Positions 34,445 to 44,366 of a stretch of DNA of 64,000 bases are shown here, in pieces. Under the pieces are notes generated by a model. The model was not told where the DNA came from. It ran no database searches and was given only the letters and a program-made list of their open reading frames with translations. The stretch covers positions 149,200 through 213,199 of the forward strand of contig VZQC01010553.1 of assembly GCA_009823505.1 (NCBI GenBank), written 5' to 3'. Position numbers and translations under genes: made by a program. How positions within the stretch are numbered: position 1 is the first letter of the stretch; each line of letters starts with the position of its first letter. Source of the stretch: Rhizomys pruinosus (taxonomy: Eukaryota; Chordata; Mammalia; Rodentia; Spalacidae).

Positions 34445-35085
34445 AGACCAGTATTGATCTGGAGGAGGGAATTCAGTGATTATAGAAAGGCTTCATGTCT
34501 TGCTTGTGGGGACAAAGGAGCCCATATTTGTCCAGGTTTGTCTTTGGCTTGCAAACTTCTCCAAACCAGACCCTGCCTGTTCATTGCATGGGAAGAATAC
34601 ATTGCACCCACTAGCTGCCACAAAATGACAGTGTGCTTTCATCTTGAAGATTCATAGCAAGAACTGATACTGACACATGTCTTGAATTATCTATTGCTTC
34701 CCAGAATTACTAAACCTGTGATCTTCAGAATCTCTTTTTGGATATCCTGAGCCTCATCTTTAATACAAATTCCTAATTCATTTAAAAAAAATCACAAAAA
34801 CTATTTTATGAGGCTGTCTGAAAATTATGTAAAATACTTTACCTAGTAATAACTGTATAGGTACAATTAACTACTGTAGTCATGATCGTTATACTTAGGT
34901 TGTCAACAAAAATTCCATGTACAAGTTCATCCTTAAAGAAAGCCATATAGTCACCCCTTCCAACATTTACAGCAAGTATCTTTCAGTGTTTGGGCACAGC
35001 TTTTTTAATGTCTATCATCTTCTAAAATTTTGTGGCATTAAGCCGTTTGGATGAGATGCTCATCTTCCTGGACAATTTTTTTTTT
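34445..35085. other. Unassigned stretch
   Basis: No gene recognised. Confidence 0.45.
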
Positions 35086-35088
35086 TTA

Positions 35089-35252
35089 CAGGGGAGAGTG
35101 CGAACGCATTCCCCCACTACCACAAATTATACAGTCAAGTTTCCCACATTTGGGGAAATCACAGGGGTCAGCACATCCCAAGTGCAATGGATGAGCCTCG
35201 CCCTGGGAAAACCACCTTCTTGATCATGGTATCTCCTATGCCAGGTAAGTAT
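35089..35252 (-). pseudogene. U1 snRNA retropseudogene
   Basis: The minus strand reads a complete 164-base U1 small nuclear RNA, the length of real U1. It begins ATACTTACCTGGCATAGG (the 5'-splice-site pairing end), has the central CCCAGGGCGAGGC stretch and an intact Sm-type site AATTTGTGG, and ends CTCTCCCCTG. Several substitutions relative to U1 as I know it lie in the stems and loops. It is followed by an A-rich tail (the T tract at 35076-35087). TTGTC with adjoining A residues occurs on both sides, indicating L1-mediated retroposition. No upstream snRNA promoter (PSE) was recognised. It is therefore read as a dead copy, although the 5' end is perfect. Confidence 0.93.
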
Positions 35253-35254
35253 GA

Positions 35255-35398
35255 CAATTTTTTATTTTCCTTATTTGTCTGGGCTTTCCTTTTTCAGCTA
35301 TTTTAATTTTCTTAAAGCTGAGCAAACAGACCTAGGGAAAATGCTTACAGATATTTTGCACAATGACAATACAAATGTCAATTACCTGAAAAGCTAAT
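35255..35398. other. Unassigned stretch
   Basis: Nothing recognised; the left end holds the target-site copy of the U1 insertion. Confidence 0.4.
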
Positions 35399-35438
<40 letters not shown>

Positions 35439-35454
35439 GTGTGTGTGTGTGTCT
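35399..35454 (+). repeat. (TG)n microsatellite
   Basis: About 27 TG units with one CG interruption. Confidence 0.97.
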
Positions 35455-35804
35455 GACACATGACACATTTGGGTATGGCTGACAGTGTTCAAAGTCAGTA
35501 GAGAAGCTGTGCTAGAAACCCTAAACAAGGGTTTATTTTTATTTTTATTTTTTTTTGCTATTTGTTTATTACATCCCATAAACTTGAATCAACCACCCTT
35601 GGGTGTCAGTTTCTTTCTGTTTGGCTAACAAGGCTTTGTCCCTATTATTAGTCCATTTAAATTGCTCTTGTGAAGATAATCAATGACTTCCATTGTTTGC
35701 CAAATTCATAATTTTTTTCCTCTGAACTTGAACTACTCAGTTGTTCAGTAGCATTCAAAATTATTGACCTTTAAACTGTCAAATAATGGAGAAAGACCTT
35801 GAGC
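35455..35804. other. Unassigned stretch
   Basis: Nothing recognised apart from a (TTTTA)-like T-rich run near 35534-35556. Confidence 0.45.
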
Positions 35805-35870
35805 TCTGGGTCTTCTTGCCTCCACTTCTGGAGTGCTGAGATTACAGGCATGGACTACCACACCCCACCT
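35805..35870 (-). mobile_element. B1-like SINE fragment
   Basis: TCTTCTTGCCTCCACTTCTG, GAGTGCTGAGATTACAGGCA: complement of the B1 5' part, short and old. Confidence 0.5.
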
Positions 35871-35871
35871 T

Positions 35872-36135
35872 GCAATGATGATTAATCTTGATCTTCGACT
35901 TGATTGGCAATAATGATTAATCTTGGTCTTCAACTTGATTGGACTGAGAGGCGCTCAGGGAATTAGTAAAGAACACATATTAATGTGTCTTTGAGGGAGT
36001 TTCTAGAGAGGACAGACAGGAGGGATCGCAACCAAGAGAGAAAACCTGACCTGACTGGAGGTGATATTGCCCAATAGGCTGAGTCTGGATGGAATAAAAG
36101 AAAAATCCAGCCAGTCTACTGCTGTGGGCCTTGCC
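35872..36135 (+). mobile_element. Old interspersed repeat with 35-bp tandem duplication
   Basis: GATTAATCTTGATCTTCGAC at 35878 is repeated as GATTAATCTTGGTCTTCAAC at 35913, period 35. The following text (GAGGGAGTTTCTAGAGAGGA, GGATGGAATAAAAG) belongs to a known type of mammalian medium-reiterated repeat that I do not name. Confidence 0.5.
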
Positions 36136-36452
36136 TTTAGATACAAGTCTCTATTTTCTTCATTAAACTCAAGGAGGCCTTGAACTCCTGATCACTCTTC
36201 CTGGGCAAGGCAGCCCAAGTACTGGAACTTCAGGCATGAGCTCCTCCTCAGCCTTTAAGATGTGGACTTCCATATGTAACTGTCTCCAGTTTTTAGGCCT
36301 TGAACCTCAGACTTGCCATCTGTGTTCTAAGATTTTCAGCTCCTTGGACTGAGCACCTAGAGATTTTTCTGCAACTCTAGTGTATAGAATGCCATCACTG
36401 GCCTACTCAGCCACGAACTCCCTAAGTGAATCCAATAGCCCCCTTTTATAAT
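36136..36452. other. Unassigned stretch
   Basis: 36170-36260 (TTGAACTCCTGATCACTCTT, AGGCATGAGC) looks like a worn minus-strand SINE. Nothing else recognised. Confidence 0.35.
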
Positions 36453-36454
36453 CA

Positions 36455-36523
36455 CACAGACACACACACAGACACACACACGTACACACACAGACACACA
36501 CACATACACATACACACAAACAG

Positions 36524-36559
<36 letters not shown>

Positions 36560-36560
36560 C
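36455..36560 (+). repeat. (CA)n microsatellite with GA and TA interruptions
   Basis: Imperfect CA repeat of about 105 bases (CACACAGACACACACACAGA type). The open frames on its complement are repeat artefacts. Confidence 0.95.
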
Positions 36561-36561
36561 A

Positions 36562-36985
36562 CATACAAGACACCCTTGATTTCATGCCTGTAGAGGATCC
36601 TGGCTAATATGGTCACCTTGCATCTTTAAAGCATTTTCCTCTTGTAGCTCGTGGGATGGCATGTTCTTCTGAGCGTCCACTCTTTGAAGCAGCTGCTTAC
36701 CCCTAAATACAGAGTCATCCTGGGATGCTTTCTGCTCCCCATGTGTATGCCTCTGGCTTTGGTTAAATTCTAGCAAATCCCAGATTTCAACATCTAGCCC
36801 TGACCACCACCCCCAGCCCCAAACCACAGGTTCACATCTCTCATTTCTTGTGTGTGAAAACTACACTAGAATTCTAAGACCAGAACTCTTCCTATCACCT
36901 AGTGGTCCTGTCCTTTCCAATGCCAGTTAAGCAGCTTATGTTAATAAATGCCATCATCAGGCCCAAATAACTGTTCTTCTCATCA
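36562..36985. other. Unassigned stretch
   Basis: Nothing recognised. Confidence 0.4.
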
Positions 36986-36989
36986 GCCA

Positions 36990-37345
36990 CCCTTGATGTC
37001 CATTTTTACCTTCAGAATATATCCCAACAATCCGATTCCTTTCCTGCCTCTCCTACCAGCTCTCAGTATCCCTTCTCTATACAACTTTGACAGCTTCTCA
37101 CTGGTCTCCCTGTTTCTACTTTCACCTCCTCTATTCTACAGAGACCATGAGAATGATATTAGTGAAAAATAAATCACATCATGTTTAAACATTTTAATGG
37201 TTTCCCATCAAACTTAACTTCCTTAACAGGGTCACAATGCCCAGTGTGATCACCTCCCTAATTTTTCCCCTGCTGTGCACCTCTCTCTTACTGTAGCTAC
37301 AGCTGGCTTTACTCCTGTTCTCTGACCATGCCAAGCTTACTGAAA
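36990..37345 (+). mobile_element. L2 remnant
   Basis: LINE-2 3' half: TAATGGTTTCCCATCAAACT, TTCCTTAACAGGGTCACAAT, GTTCTCTGACCATGCCAAGC. Confidence 0.6.
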
Positions 37346-37614
37346 CCCCAATTTTTTATGTATTATTTCTACTGGCAAATTGGCAAAGCCTAAAGACAGG
37401 GGCAACAAATTTGTGTTACAGAGCCAGACAAAGCAAAAAATTCTACCACGATGACTCAATTCTGAAAGCAGAAAGCAAAGCAAGTTGTGGGTATATAACA
37501 AATTTTATTTACAAAAACAAAAACAAAAACAGGTGGCTAACCCACAGCCCACAATTCTGAGATTCAGGAAATGTGAAACCTTAGTCTTATCCTTACTTTA
37601 TAAAAAGACAATGC
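37346..37614. other. Unassigned stretch
   Basis: Possibly a MaLR/hAT-like remnant (AGCCAGACAAAGCAAAAAAT) but not assignable by eye. Confidence 0.35.
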
Positions 37615-37861
37615 TGGGGCTGGAGAGGTGGCCTAGCGGTTAAGAGTGCCAACCGCTCTTACAGAGGACCTGGGTTCGATCCCCAGCACCCACATGGCGG
37701 CCAAGAACCGTCTGAAACTCCAATTCCAGGAGAACTCCAGTTCCAGGGGAATCCGACACCCTCTTCTGACCTCCGTGGCATTGCACGACACGGGTGCACA
37801 AACTTGCATGCAGACATTACATTCATACACATACAGAAATAAAAATAAAATAAAATAAAAT
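37615..37861 (+). mobile_element. B2-type SINE, full length, with TSD
   Basis: Full B2 (GGCCTAGCGGTTAAGAGT, GGTTCGATCCCC) with the internal 17-bp duplication and an (AAAAT)n tail. The 13-bp AAAAAGACAATGC flanks it at 37602-37614 and 37862-37874. Confidence 0.96.
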
Positions 37862-37884
37862 AAAAAGACAATGCAGGAAAATAA

Positions 37885-37886
<2 letters not shown>

Positions 37887-37930
<44 letters not shown>

Positions 37931-37980
37931 CGCTGGCTGTGGGGGGGGGGTGGTGGGTGTGTGTGTGTGGTGGGAGTGAG
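37887..37980 (+). repeat. (CT)n tract followed by G/GT-rich tract
   Basis: About 21 CT units (37887-37928), then a G-rich stretch (GTGGGGGGGGGGTGGTGGG) and a short TG run. A polypyrimidine/polypurine tract beside poly-G. Confidence 0.95.
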
Positions 37981-38438
37981 GGCTAAGAAGGAATATGAGA
38001 CAGTGTTGAATCAAGCTGGTATTGACTTACCAGCTCATGACAGAAAGACAAACACTTAGATCTACATTTCTCCATTTACAATGAAAATAATAATACTGAC
38101 TAACTCATGGTAGATATTGCATGTGTTATGTAACCCTCTATCACTACCCATTAATCACACCAACAATTTTATAGCAAAAATGCATGAATGCACACTAAGT
38201 AAAATAAATAAGTATATGGAGTGTATTGATTCAGATCAGGTATTTCTAATAAAAGAGTTTGTAGTTTTTCAACTGCAAGCTTGGTTTTGATTTCTATTTA
38301 TTTGTGGTTATATTTTTGTTTTAAAAACTTGTTTATATGTTCATTCATAATTAACCAACTGAGTCTCAGTGTCCTTACTGATTGAAATGAATACCTAAAA
38401 CCAAGAGCAGTTAGTCAGGACTGTCCAAGAAAAATTGA
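37981..38438. other. Unassigned AT-rich stretch
   Basis: Nothing recognised. Confidence 0.45.
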
Positions 38439-38441
38439 AAT

Positions 38442-38600
38442 TGGGCCAGGCGTGGTGGTGTATGCCTTTAATCCCAGCACTTGGGAGGCAGAGGCAGGTG
38501 AGTTCAAGGCCAGCCTGGTCTACAGAGTGAGTTCCAGGATGGCTGGGGCTACAGGGAGACCTTGTCTCAAAAAGACCAAAAAAAAAAAAAAGAAAAGAAA
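38442..38600 (+). mobile_element. B1-type SINE with internal deletion
   Basis: GGGCCAGGCGTGGTGGTGTA to CTTGTCTCAAAAAGACC plus an A-tail. The usual CGGATCTCTG before GAGTTCAAGG is missing (a 10-base gap). Confidence 0.92.
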
Positions 38601-38790
38601 ATGAGCTGAAATCTTCAATTAGTAGGGATGAGGAGACTCACACATGTACTTTAAGGACTGAACTGAACTCTAAAGAAGTAACACCTTGGGTCACAAATGC
38701 ATGAATAGAAATAAACACCATGTCTCAGAAGGGACTCCCATTCTGCCTATCTCTGTTGGCTACTGATATTTTATATAACAATATATTCTT

Positions 38791-39046
38791 TTTTTAATTT
38801 TTTAAAATTTATTTTTTTTGTATGTGTATGAATGTACTGTCTGCATGCAGGTCTGTGCACCTGTGTCATTGCAATGCCGCGGCGGTCAGAAGAGGGTCTC
38901 GGATTCCCCTGGGACTGGAGTTCTCCTGGATTGGAGTTAGATGGTTCTTCAGGCCGCCATGTGGGTGCTGGGGATCGAAACCCAGGTCCCTCTGTCAAGA
39001 GCAGTCGTTGCTCTTAACCACGCGAGGCTATCTCTCCAGCCCCCTA
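38791..39046 (-). mobile_element. B2-type SINE with TSD, minus strand
   Basis: Complement of a full B2, from T-rich tail to CTATCTCTCCAGCCCC, including the internal 17-bp duplication. AACAATATATTCTT flanks it at 38777-38790 and 39047-39060. Confidence 0.96.
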
Positions 39047-39060
39047 AACAATATATTCTT

Positions 39061-39555
39061 AAAACCTTGACTATTGCGAGGTGAATCCAAACAGTTTATT
39101 TTTATGGATTTAAAGTTTTTCCACATTTTGTGTATAAAATAAAACCACCAGCATGTGTTATATCATACTGTTTCAAAGGCACGTAACTCAAACTCTCATC
39201 AAATTTATCACTTACTGAGAAGGTACAATGGTGACACCTAACCACGGAGCCCCAAGCGAGGGGAGCGCCGTGGTTTTAGAGCCCATCCACCGCCAATGGC
39301 TGGCCCCTGCATTACTCCCGACTGCTAAACTTTAGTCCCAGTGATCCAATGCTTGTTTCTGTAGGGTGACCAAAGGCATTTTAACTTTCATGTGCCAGCA
39401 TGGCTCTACCTGCCCTTCTAACCCCCACTCTCCATGTGGCACCCCACTCCCCTACTGAAAGTCCTAAAACTGTGTGGATGCCTCTGTTGATTTTTTTTTT
39501 TCTCATAGTCTCACAGAGAACTCCTTTTTGATCTAATGTCTTGTCGTGTCTTGCT
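39061..39555. other. Unassigned stretch with GC-rich hairpin
   Basis: Mostly unique-looking DNA. 39242-39273 can fold as a short GC-rich hairpin (CCACGG with CCGTGG, CCCC with GGGG, loop AAGCGA). No RNA family recognised. Confidence 0.35.
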
Positions 39556-39559
39556 GCTG

Positions 39560-40110
39560 GGTATCAGGTCCCTGCGCTGCCTCCTGCCTCAGTCTCTATG
39601 CCTTGATGGTCCATGAGAGTCAGAGAGATCTTGCTTAAGCAAAAGTTGGACATGCCGTTCTAGGGACAAACCCTCTAAGGGCTGTTTCTCAAGAGTAAAA
39701 TTCAAATCCCGACTTGCTGTCCCCATTCCCATTCCCTGACACTCTCTTCCAGAGCTTCTAGATCCACTGCCTTTCCCTTCTTGCCACGTCAAGGCCTTTG
39801 AAATGATTCCTTCCTCTGCCTGGAAAGCAGTACCACAGATATCAGCATAGCTCCCTCCTTCACCTGCTCTGGGGATTCGTCTAAAGGCCACCTTCCTCAG
39901 AAGGACTTTCCAATCACCCTGTTTAAAATTGTAATCCCCCTTCTTATCCCAAACCTCCTATTCCCTTCACTAATATTTAATTTTCTTCTTTACTACTTAT
40001 TTACCTCAATAGACCATGTAATTTACAGACTTATTTTTTAACAAGTCTGCATTGTGTTTTAAAACTGAAGCTTCTCTACAAGAAGAATGTTTTCACTGCC
40101 TGTCCCCACA
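39560..40110 (+). mobile_element. L2 remnant
   Basis: LINE-2 text in order: CTGCCTGGAAAGCAGTACCA, AAAGGCCACCTTCCTCAGAA, GGACTTTCCAATCACCCTGT, CTTTACTACTTATTTACCTC. The 100-codon minus frame across it is a shadow. Confidence 0.65.
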
Positions 40111-40350
40111 TCTGGAGCAATGCCGCTAATCCCTTAGTAACTCCTGCTTAGTGACTGAAAAATAATGGACTTGTGCCTGCTCCAAGAACAGGTAATCCTA
40201 TTAGACATAAACCTGCCATGGGAACCATCAAAACATAAGTTATCATAATAAATTAAGACCACTGATTGTCTGAGTACATGCCAATCCATAAAATAATGCC
40301 AAGGCAAACAGATGAAAAAACTCATCACCAACAATAACTGCAATGCTCAT

Positions 40351-40490
40351 TAGGCATGGTGGCTTACACCTAGAATCCCAGAACTCAGGAAGCTGAGGCA
40401 GGAAGACTACTCTAAGCTTGAGCCCAGCCTGGTATGAATATTGAGCATTAGCCCATTCTGGGCTACATATGAGCCCTGGCTCAAAAAAAG
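40351..40490 (+). mobile_element. Old B1-like SINE
   Basis: TAGGCATGGTGGCTTACACC, CTAGAATCCCAGAACTCAGG and CCCTGGCTCAAAAAAAGG: a diverged 7SL-derived SINE with a short tail. Confidence 0.75.
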
Positions 40491-40870
40491 GTGAAAAGAT
40501 TCAATAGGGCCAAGGAAATGCCACACTTAAAAAACATGAGGGCAAAAACAATTGCTACAAGTTTTCAAGAAATGAGTTGGCCTTAAAATTTCAAATAATT
40601 AACTTAAAAATTTATCCTAAGAAAACAATGCAAAAATTATTATACACAAAATAGGAATTTTAGTATTATTTCAAGTAGTATAAAATAAACAGAATCCAAC
40701 TAGAAGGCCCTAGAAAACACCCTCACAAATTCTGACTCTCTTCCTCTCACCACCAAAAGGCCGTTCCTGAGGCCCACCCAGGTGATCTTCTGGCTAGAGC
40801 TTTATGAAACACTTCTCCCACTCTTTTATAACATTGAAGTTTTTAATGATCCACTTATCTTTCTATGTCT
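40491..40870. other. Unassigned stretch
   Basis: Nothing recognised. Confidence 0.4.
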
Positions 40871-40871
40871 T

Positions 40872-41038
40872 TTTTTTTTTTTTTTTTTTTTTGGCTTTTG
40901 TTCGGAGACAGGGTCTCCCTGTAGCCCCAGCTAGTCGGGAACTCACTCGGTAGACCAAGGCTGGCCTTGAACTCACAAAGATCCGCCTGCCTCTGCCTCC
41001 CAAGTGCTAGGATTAAAGGCGTGCGCCACCATGCCCGG
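40872..41038 (-). mobile_element. B1-type SINE with TSD, minus strand
   Basis: T22 tract then complement of a full B1 ending CGCCACCATGCCCGGC. TTCTATGTCTTTT precedes and follows it. Confidence 0.95.
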
Positions 41039-41344
41039 CTTCTATGTCTTTTTATGATGGTCTCGTCCACTATATTATAAGCTGAATGAAGATGGCAGCC
41101 TTCATCTCACATATACCATTTAGCCACACTTCTGGGAGAAAATAAGTATTCAAATTTTGTTAAATAAATATACACCCGAACAAAACAAAATTTGATACTC
41201 CATTAAAATATTTATGATATTTTGAGATGACACAGAAAATTCCTATAGTATGATACTAGTGGAGAAAAATCCATTTATACTATATTATCTCTCCATTAAG
41301 CATCATTATTATTTTATTTATTTTATTTCACAACTTTATTTCAT

Positions 41345-41472
41345 TTGAGACAGGACTCATATGTGGCCCTAGCTGGCCTAGAACTTTCTATATAGACCAA
41401 GATAGCCTCAAACTTGAGTCAATCCTCCTGCCTCTGTCTCTTGAGTGTTACAGGTGTGTCACACCTGCCCAG
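41345..41472 (-). mobile_element. Old B1-like SINE, minus strand
   Basis: GAGACAGGACTCATATGTGG, CTAGCTGGCCTAGAACTTTC, TCCTGCCTCTGTCTCTTGAG: complement of a worn B1. Confidence 0.7.
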
Positions 41473-41474
41473 TG

Positions 41475-42023
41475 AGTATTACCACTAATAGGTGAGAAGA
41501 AAATATCTATAGTATTAGTACTAATTAACATAAATACTACAGTTTCATCTTATTTGTCTATATCCACAAATCTTGTTTTAATCCAAAAACTTTTCATGTT
41601 TTTGTTACATTCTTTATATCCATCTATATGTAAATTGTATATATTTCCATAGTTAAATAATATGAAATATATTCACAATAAATGTATACATTATGTTAAC
41701 TAATATAGACTAAAATATGCTATAATAACATATATGATAAAATAGTCCATAAAATACAACCATAATTTATCCTTCATATTTGTTATATTTATCTACATAT
41801 AATTTTTTTAGAATGGGAGTATATTATTTTTATAATAAAATAATACATAAATCATGAAAAAAAACCATGGGAACAAAGGAAAGGAGGAGAAAAAGCAAAA
41901 CAGTTCCTGGATTCCCAGGGAAGACCTCGAGATGATCCATTACAGAGTAGGAGCAGATGTTACACGGGGCAGAAGGTCACCAGCATACAGATGTGGGATG
42001 TTCAAAACAACAAAACAGAGGAA
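41475..42023. other. AT-rich unassigned stretch
   Basis: Nothing recognised. It ends in A-rich text (ACAACAAAACAGAGGAAAA) at the left edge of the tandem duplication. Confidence 0.45.
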
Positions 42024-42044
42024 AAGGATGATGTCGCCAGCTTA

Positions 42045-42640
42045 TGTCTGCCTTAGTTTTACTTCTGTTTCTATGATAAAATACTCTGACAAAACCCAAC
42101 TTAGGTAGCTGGGCTTCATTTTAGCTCATAGTTCCACACATTTCATCACTGTAGGGAAGTCAGACTATCAGAGGCTGGAGAGAGCTGGTCACTTCACATC
42201 CACAGTCAGGAGCAGAGAGAAACAAATGCATGCATACCTCTAGTGCTTAGCTTATTTTCTCCAGTCTTTTTTTTTTTTTTTTGTCTTTTTGTCTTTTTGA
42301 GACAGGGTCTCCCTGTAGCTCCAGCTGTCCTGGAACTCACTATGAATTCACAGAGATCTGCCGGCCTCTGTCTCCCAAGTGCTAGGATTAAAGGCATGCA
42401 CCACCATGCCAGGCCCACTTTCTCCAGTCTTACACAGTCCAGGACCCCAAGCCCAGGGGATGGTGCTGTTCACAGTGGCCAGGGTCTTCACACATTATTA
42501 ACTACAATCAAAATAATCCCTCATGGACATGCATGCCCAACCTTATCTAGACAATCCTTCATTGAAACTCGTCCTTGATGATTCTAGACTGTATCAAGAT
42601 AAGAATTAATGTACTAGGAGGAGCCCTTTGACAATCCTAG
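42045..42640 (+). mobile_element. URR1-like repeat split by B1, copy 1
   Basis: TTCTGTTTCTATGATAAAAT then ACTCTGACAAAACCCAACTT on the left, GATGATTCTAGACTGTATCA on the right. The same family is at 24765-25200. Interrupted by the B1 at 42268-42419. Confidence 0.5.
42268..42419 (-). mobile_element. B1-type SINE with TSD and internal deletion
   Basis: Minus-strand B1. TTCTCCAGTCT flanks it at 42257-42267 and about 42420-42430. About 25 bases between GGAACTCACT and GAATTCACAG are missing. The tandem copy (46899-47050) has the same deletion. Confidence 0.93.
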
Positions 42641-43239
42641 CCCCACCCACCTACTAGCATGAACTAAGCTGTTTATGGCTGTGCAATCATTCACACCCAT
42701 GTGGCTGGGAGCTGCTGTTAGGCCAGAATGCCAGCTTTTAATAGATAAGACACAGGTCATCCTAACCAACAAACTGGCATTGCAACAGAGAAGTTATGAC
42801 CCATCAATTCTAAAATATTTACTCTCTGGCCTTTGGCATTACAGTCTTCTGAATTCCTGGCAGATGTCTTCTGAATCTACAGGTATTTTAGAGAAGAAAA
42901 GAAAAAACTGAAAGAAGCCAGGAGGTGGTAACAAGGACCACCACTGTGAAGGTGACAGGGAAGATGAAGCTACAGTGGATGAGGTATGCACACCATTGCA
43001 ATAGTGACACAAATATTATGGGAGTAACCAACTAACCTTTAATTTGAACTTCTACTTCCTAGGATGGATCCCATACCTCACACTGATATCAAGCTTAGGA
43101 ACCTCAGACTAGGCAGGTGCCAGGGCAGAAAGGAGAACCTAATACTAATTTTCTACTAAATAGTTATATTAAACTGATTCTTAATGACTTATTTTTAAAT
43201 TTGGGGATTAAATGCATCTTTCATCTCTCAGCAGGGAAA

Positions 43240-43740
43240 TTTCATTATGCAACAGATTGTGATTAACACAGAATCTTACAACTGGTCAGTGTGCAGAGAC
43301 CAAGAGGCCGCAGAGTGCTCATCTCTTAATAAGACATCTATATCAAACTTCTGCCTCCCACGGTTCAGGGATCATTGTGGAAGCGAGAGTGGAAGACTGT
43401 AAGAGCCAGAGGTGCTAGGTGACCACAGGAAAGATTTTCACACAGTTACTCATATAAACTCACAGCAATGATGGCAGCATGTACAAGGCCCATGCAAACT
43501 CAAACCAGAAAGAATCCCATCATAGACATGAGGAAGTAGGTAAGAATCTCCAACCCCACTTAAGGAAATTGTGGCAAGATAGCTGCTGGGGGGGGACAGA
43601 GTACATTATATTGGGTAGGAAGAAATAAGGAGAGGTGTTGATGGGGGGAGGGGATCTGAATACCATCAAATTATATTATATGAAAATCTCAAAAATTGAA
43701 TAAAAAACATATGTAACAACACTTTGGAAACTTTAAAGAA
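43240..43740 (+). mobile_element. L1 3' end, copy 1
   Basis: L1 3' untranslated text (CAACTGGTCAGTGTGCAGAG, GACTGTAAGAGCCAGAGG) with the usual end GAGTACATTATATTGGGTAG, GAAAATCTCAAAAATTGAAT, AAAAAAC. 42655-43240 may be earlier parts of the same element. Confidence 0.65.
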
Positions 43741-43883
43741 TTTTGCAGCCAAAAAAAAAAAAAAAGAAAAACAAAACAAAATGTTGAACTCTGTAAATTT
43801 TATACAAATAAATGTTATTAACATTTAATTAGGCATTAAACTTAATACTGGGCATAAAATTTAAACTATTTCATTATGCTTCA

Positions 43884-44366
43884 TTTATGTATAACAAAAT
43901 GTACAAAATTGAGGTACATAGCTTGATTACTACTTTTTTCAAAGAACCAGCTTTTGGCTTCATTGATTCTTTTTGTTTTCTTTGTTTCTATTTTATTGAT
44001 CTCTGCCCTAATTTTTGTTATTTCATTTTGTCTTTGGGGTTTAGGATTCAGTTGTTGTCTTTCAAAAATAACCCATGGCTGTCTTTCAAGTGTTTTTAGC
44101 TGCAGTGTTAGATCATTTATTGCTGCTCTTTAATAATTTGTCACTTGAATTTCAGTGAGTTTATAGCAATGAAATTTTTTAAAAATTTACAAAGTGAGAT
44201 TTTTTTCTCCCCATAAAATATAAGATAAATAGAGTATTAGAAGTATTATTTCAATAAAATAGAAACAAAGAAAACAAAAAGAACCAATGAAGCCAAAAGC
44301 TGGTTCTTTGAAAAAAGTTGTAATCAAGCTATGTACCTCAATTTTGTACATTTTGTTATACATAAA
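43884..44366. repeat. Inverted repeat, 116-bp arms
   Basis: 43884-43999 pairs with 44251-44366 (position sum constant at 88250) with about two mismatches seen, around a 251-base spacer. The arms include L1 ORF2 text plus a non-L1 flank. Confidence 0.93.

Noticed and set aside
35091..35244. Apparent plus-strand exon with a T-rich acceptor, CAG/GTAAGTAT donor and an open frame
   Set aside because: It is the reverse complement of a U1 snRNA retropseudogene; the perfect donor is the U1 5' end.
36357..36585. Two minus-strand frames rich in Val and Cys
   Set aside because: Pure translation of the CA/GT microsatellite.
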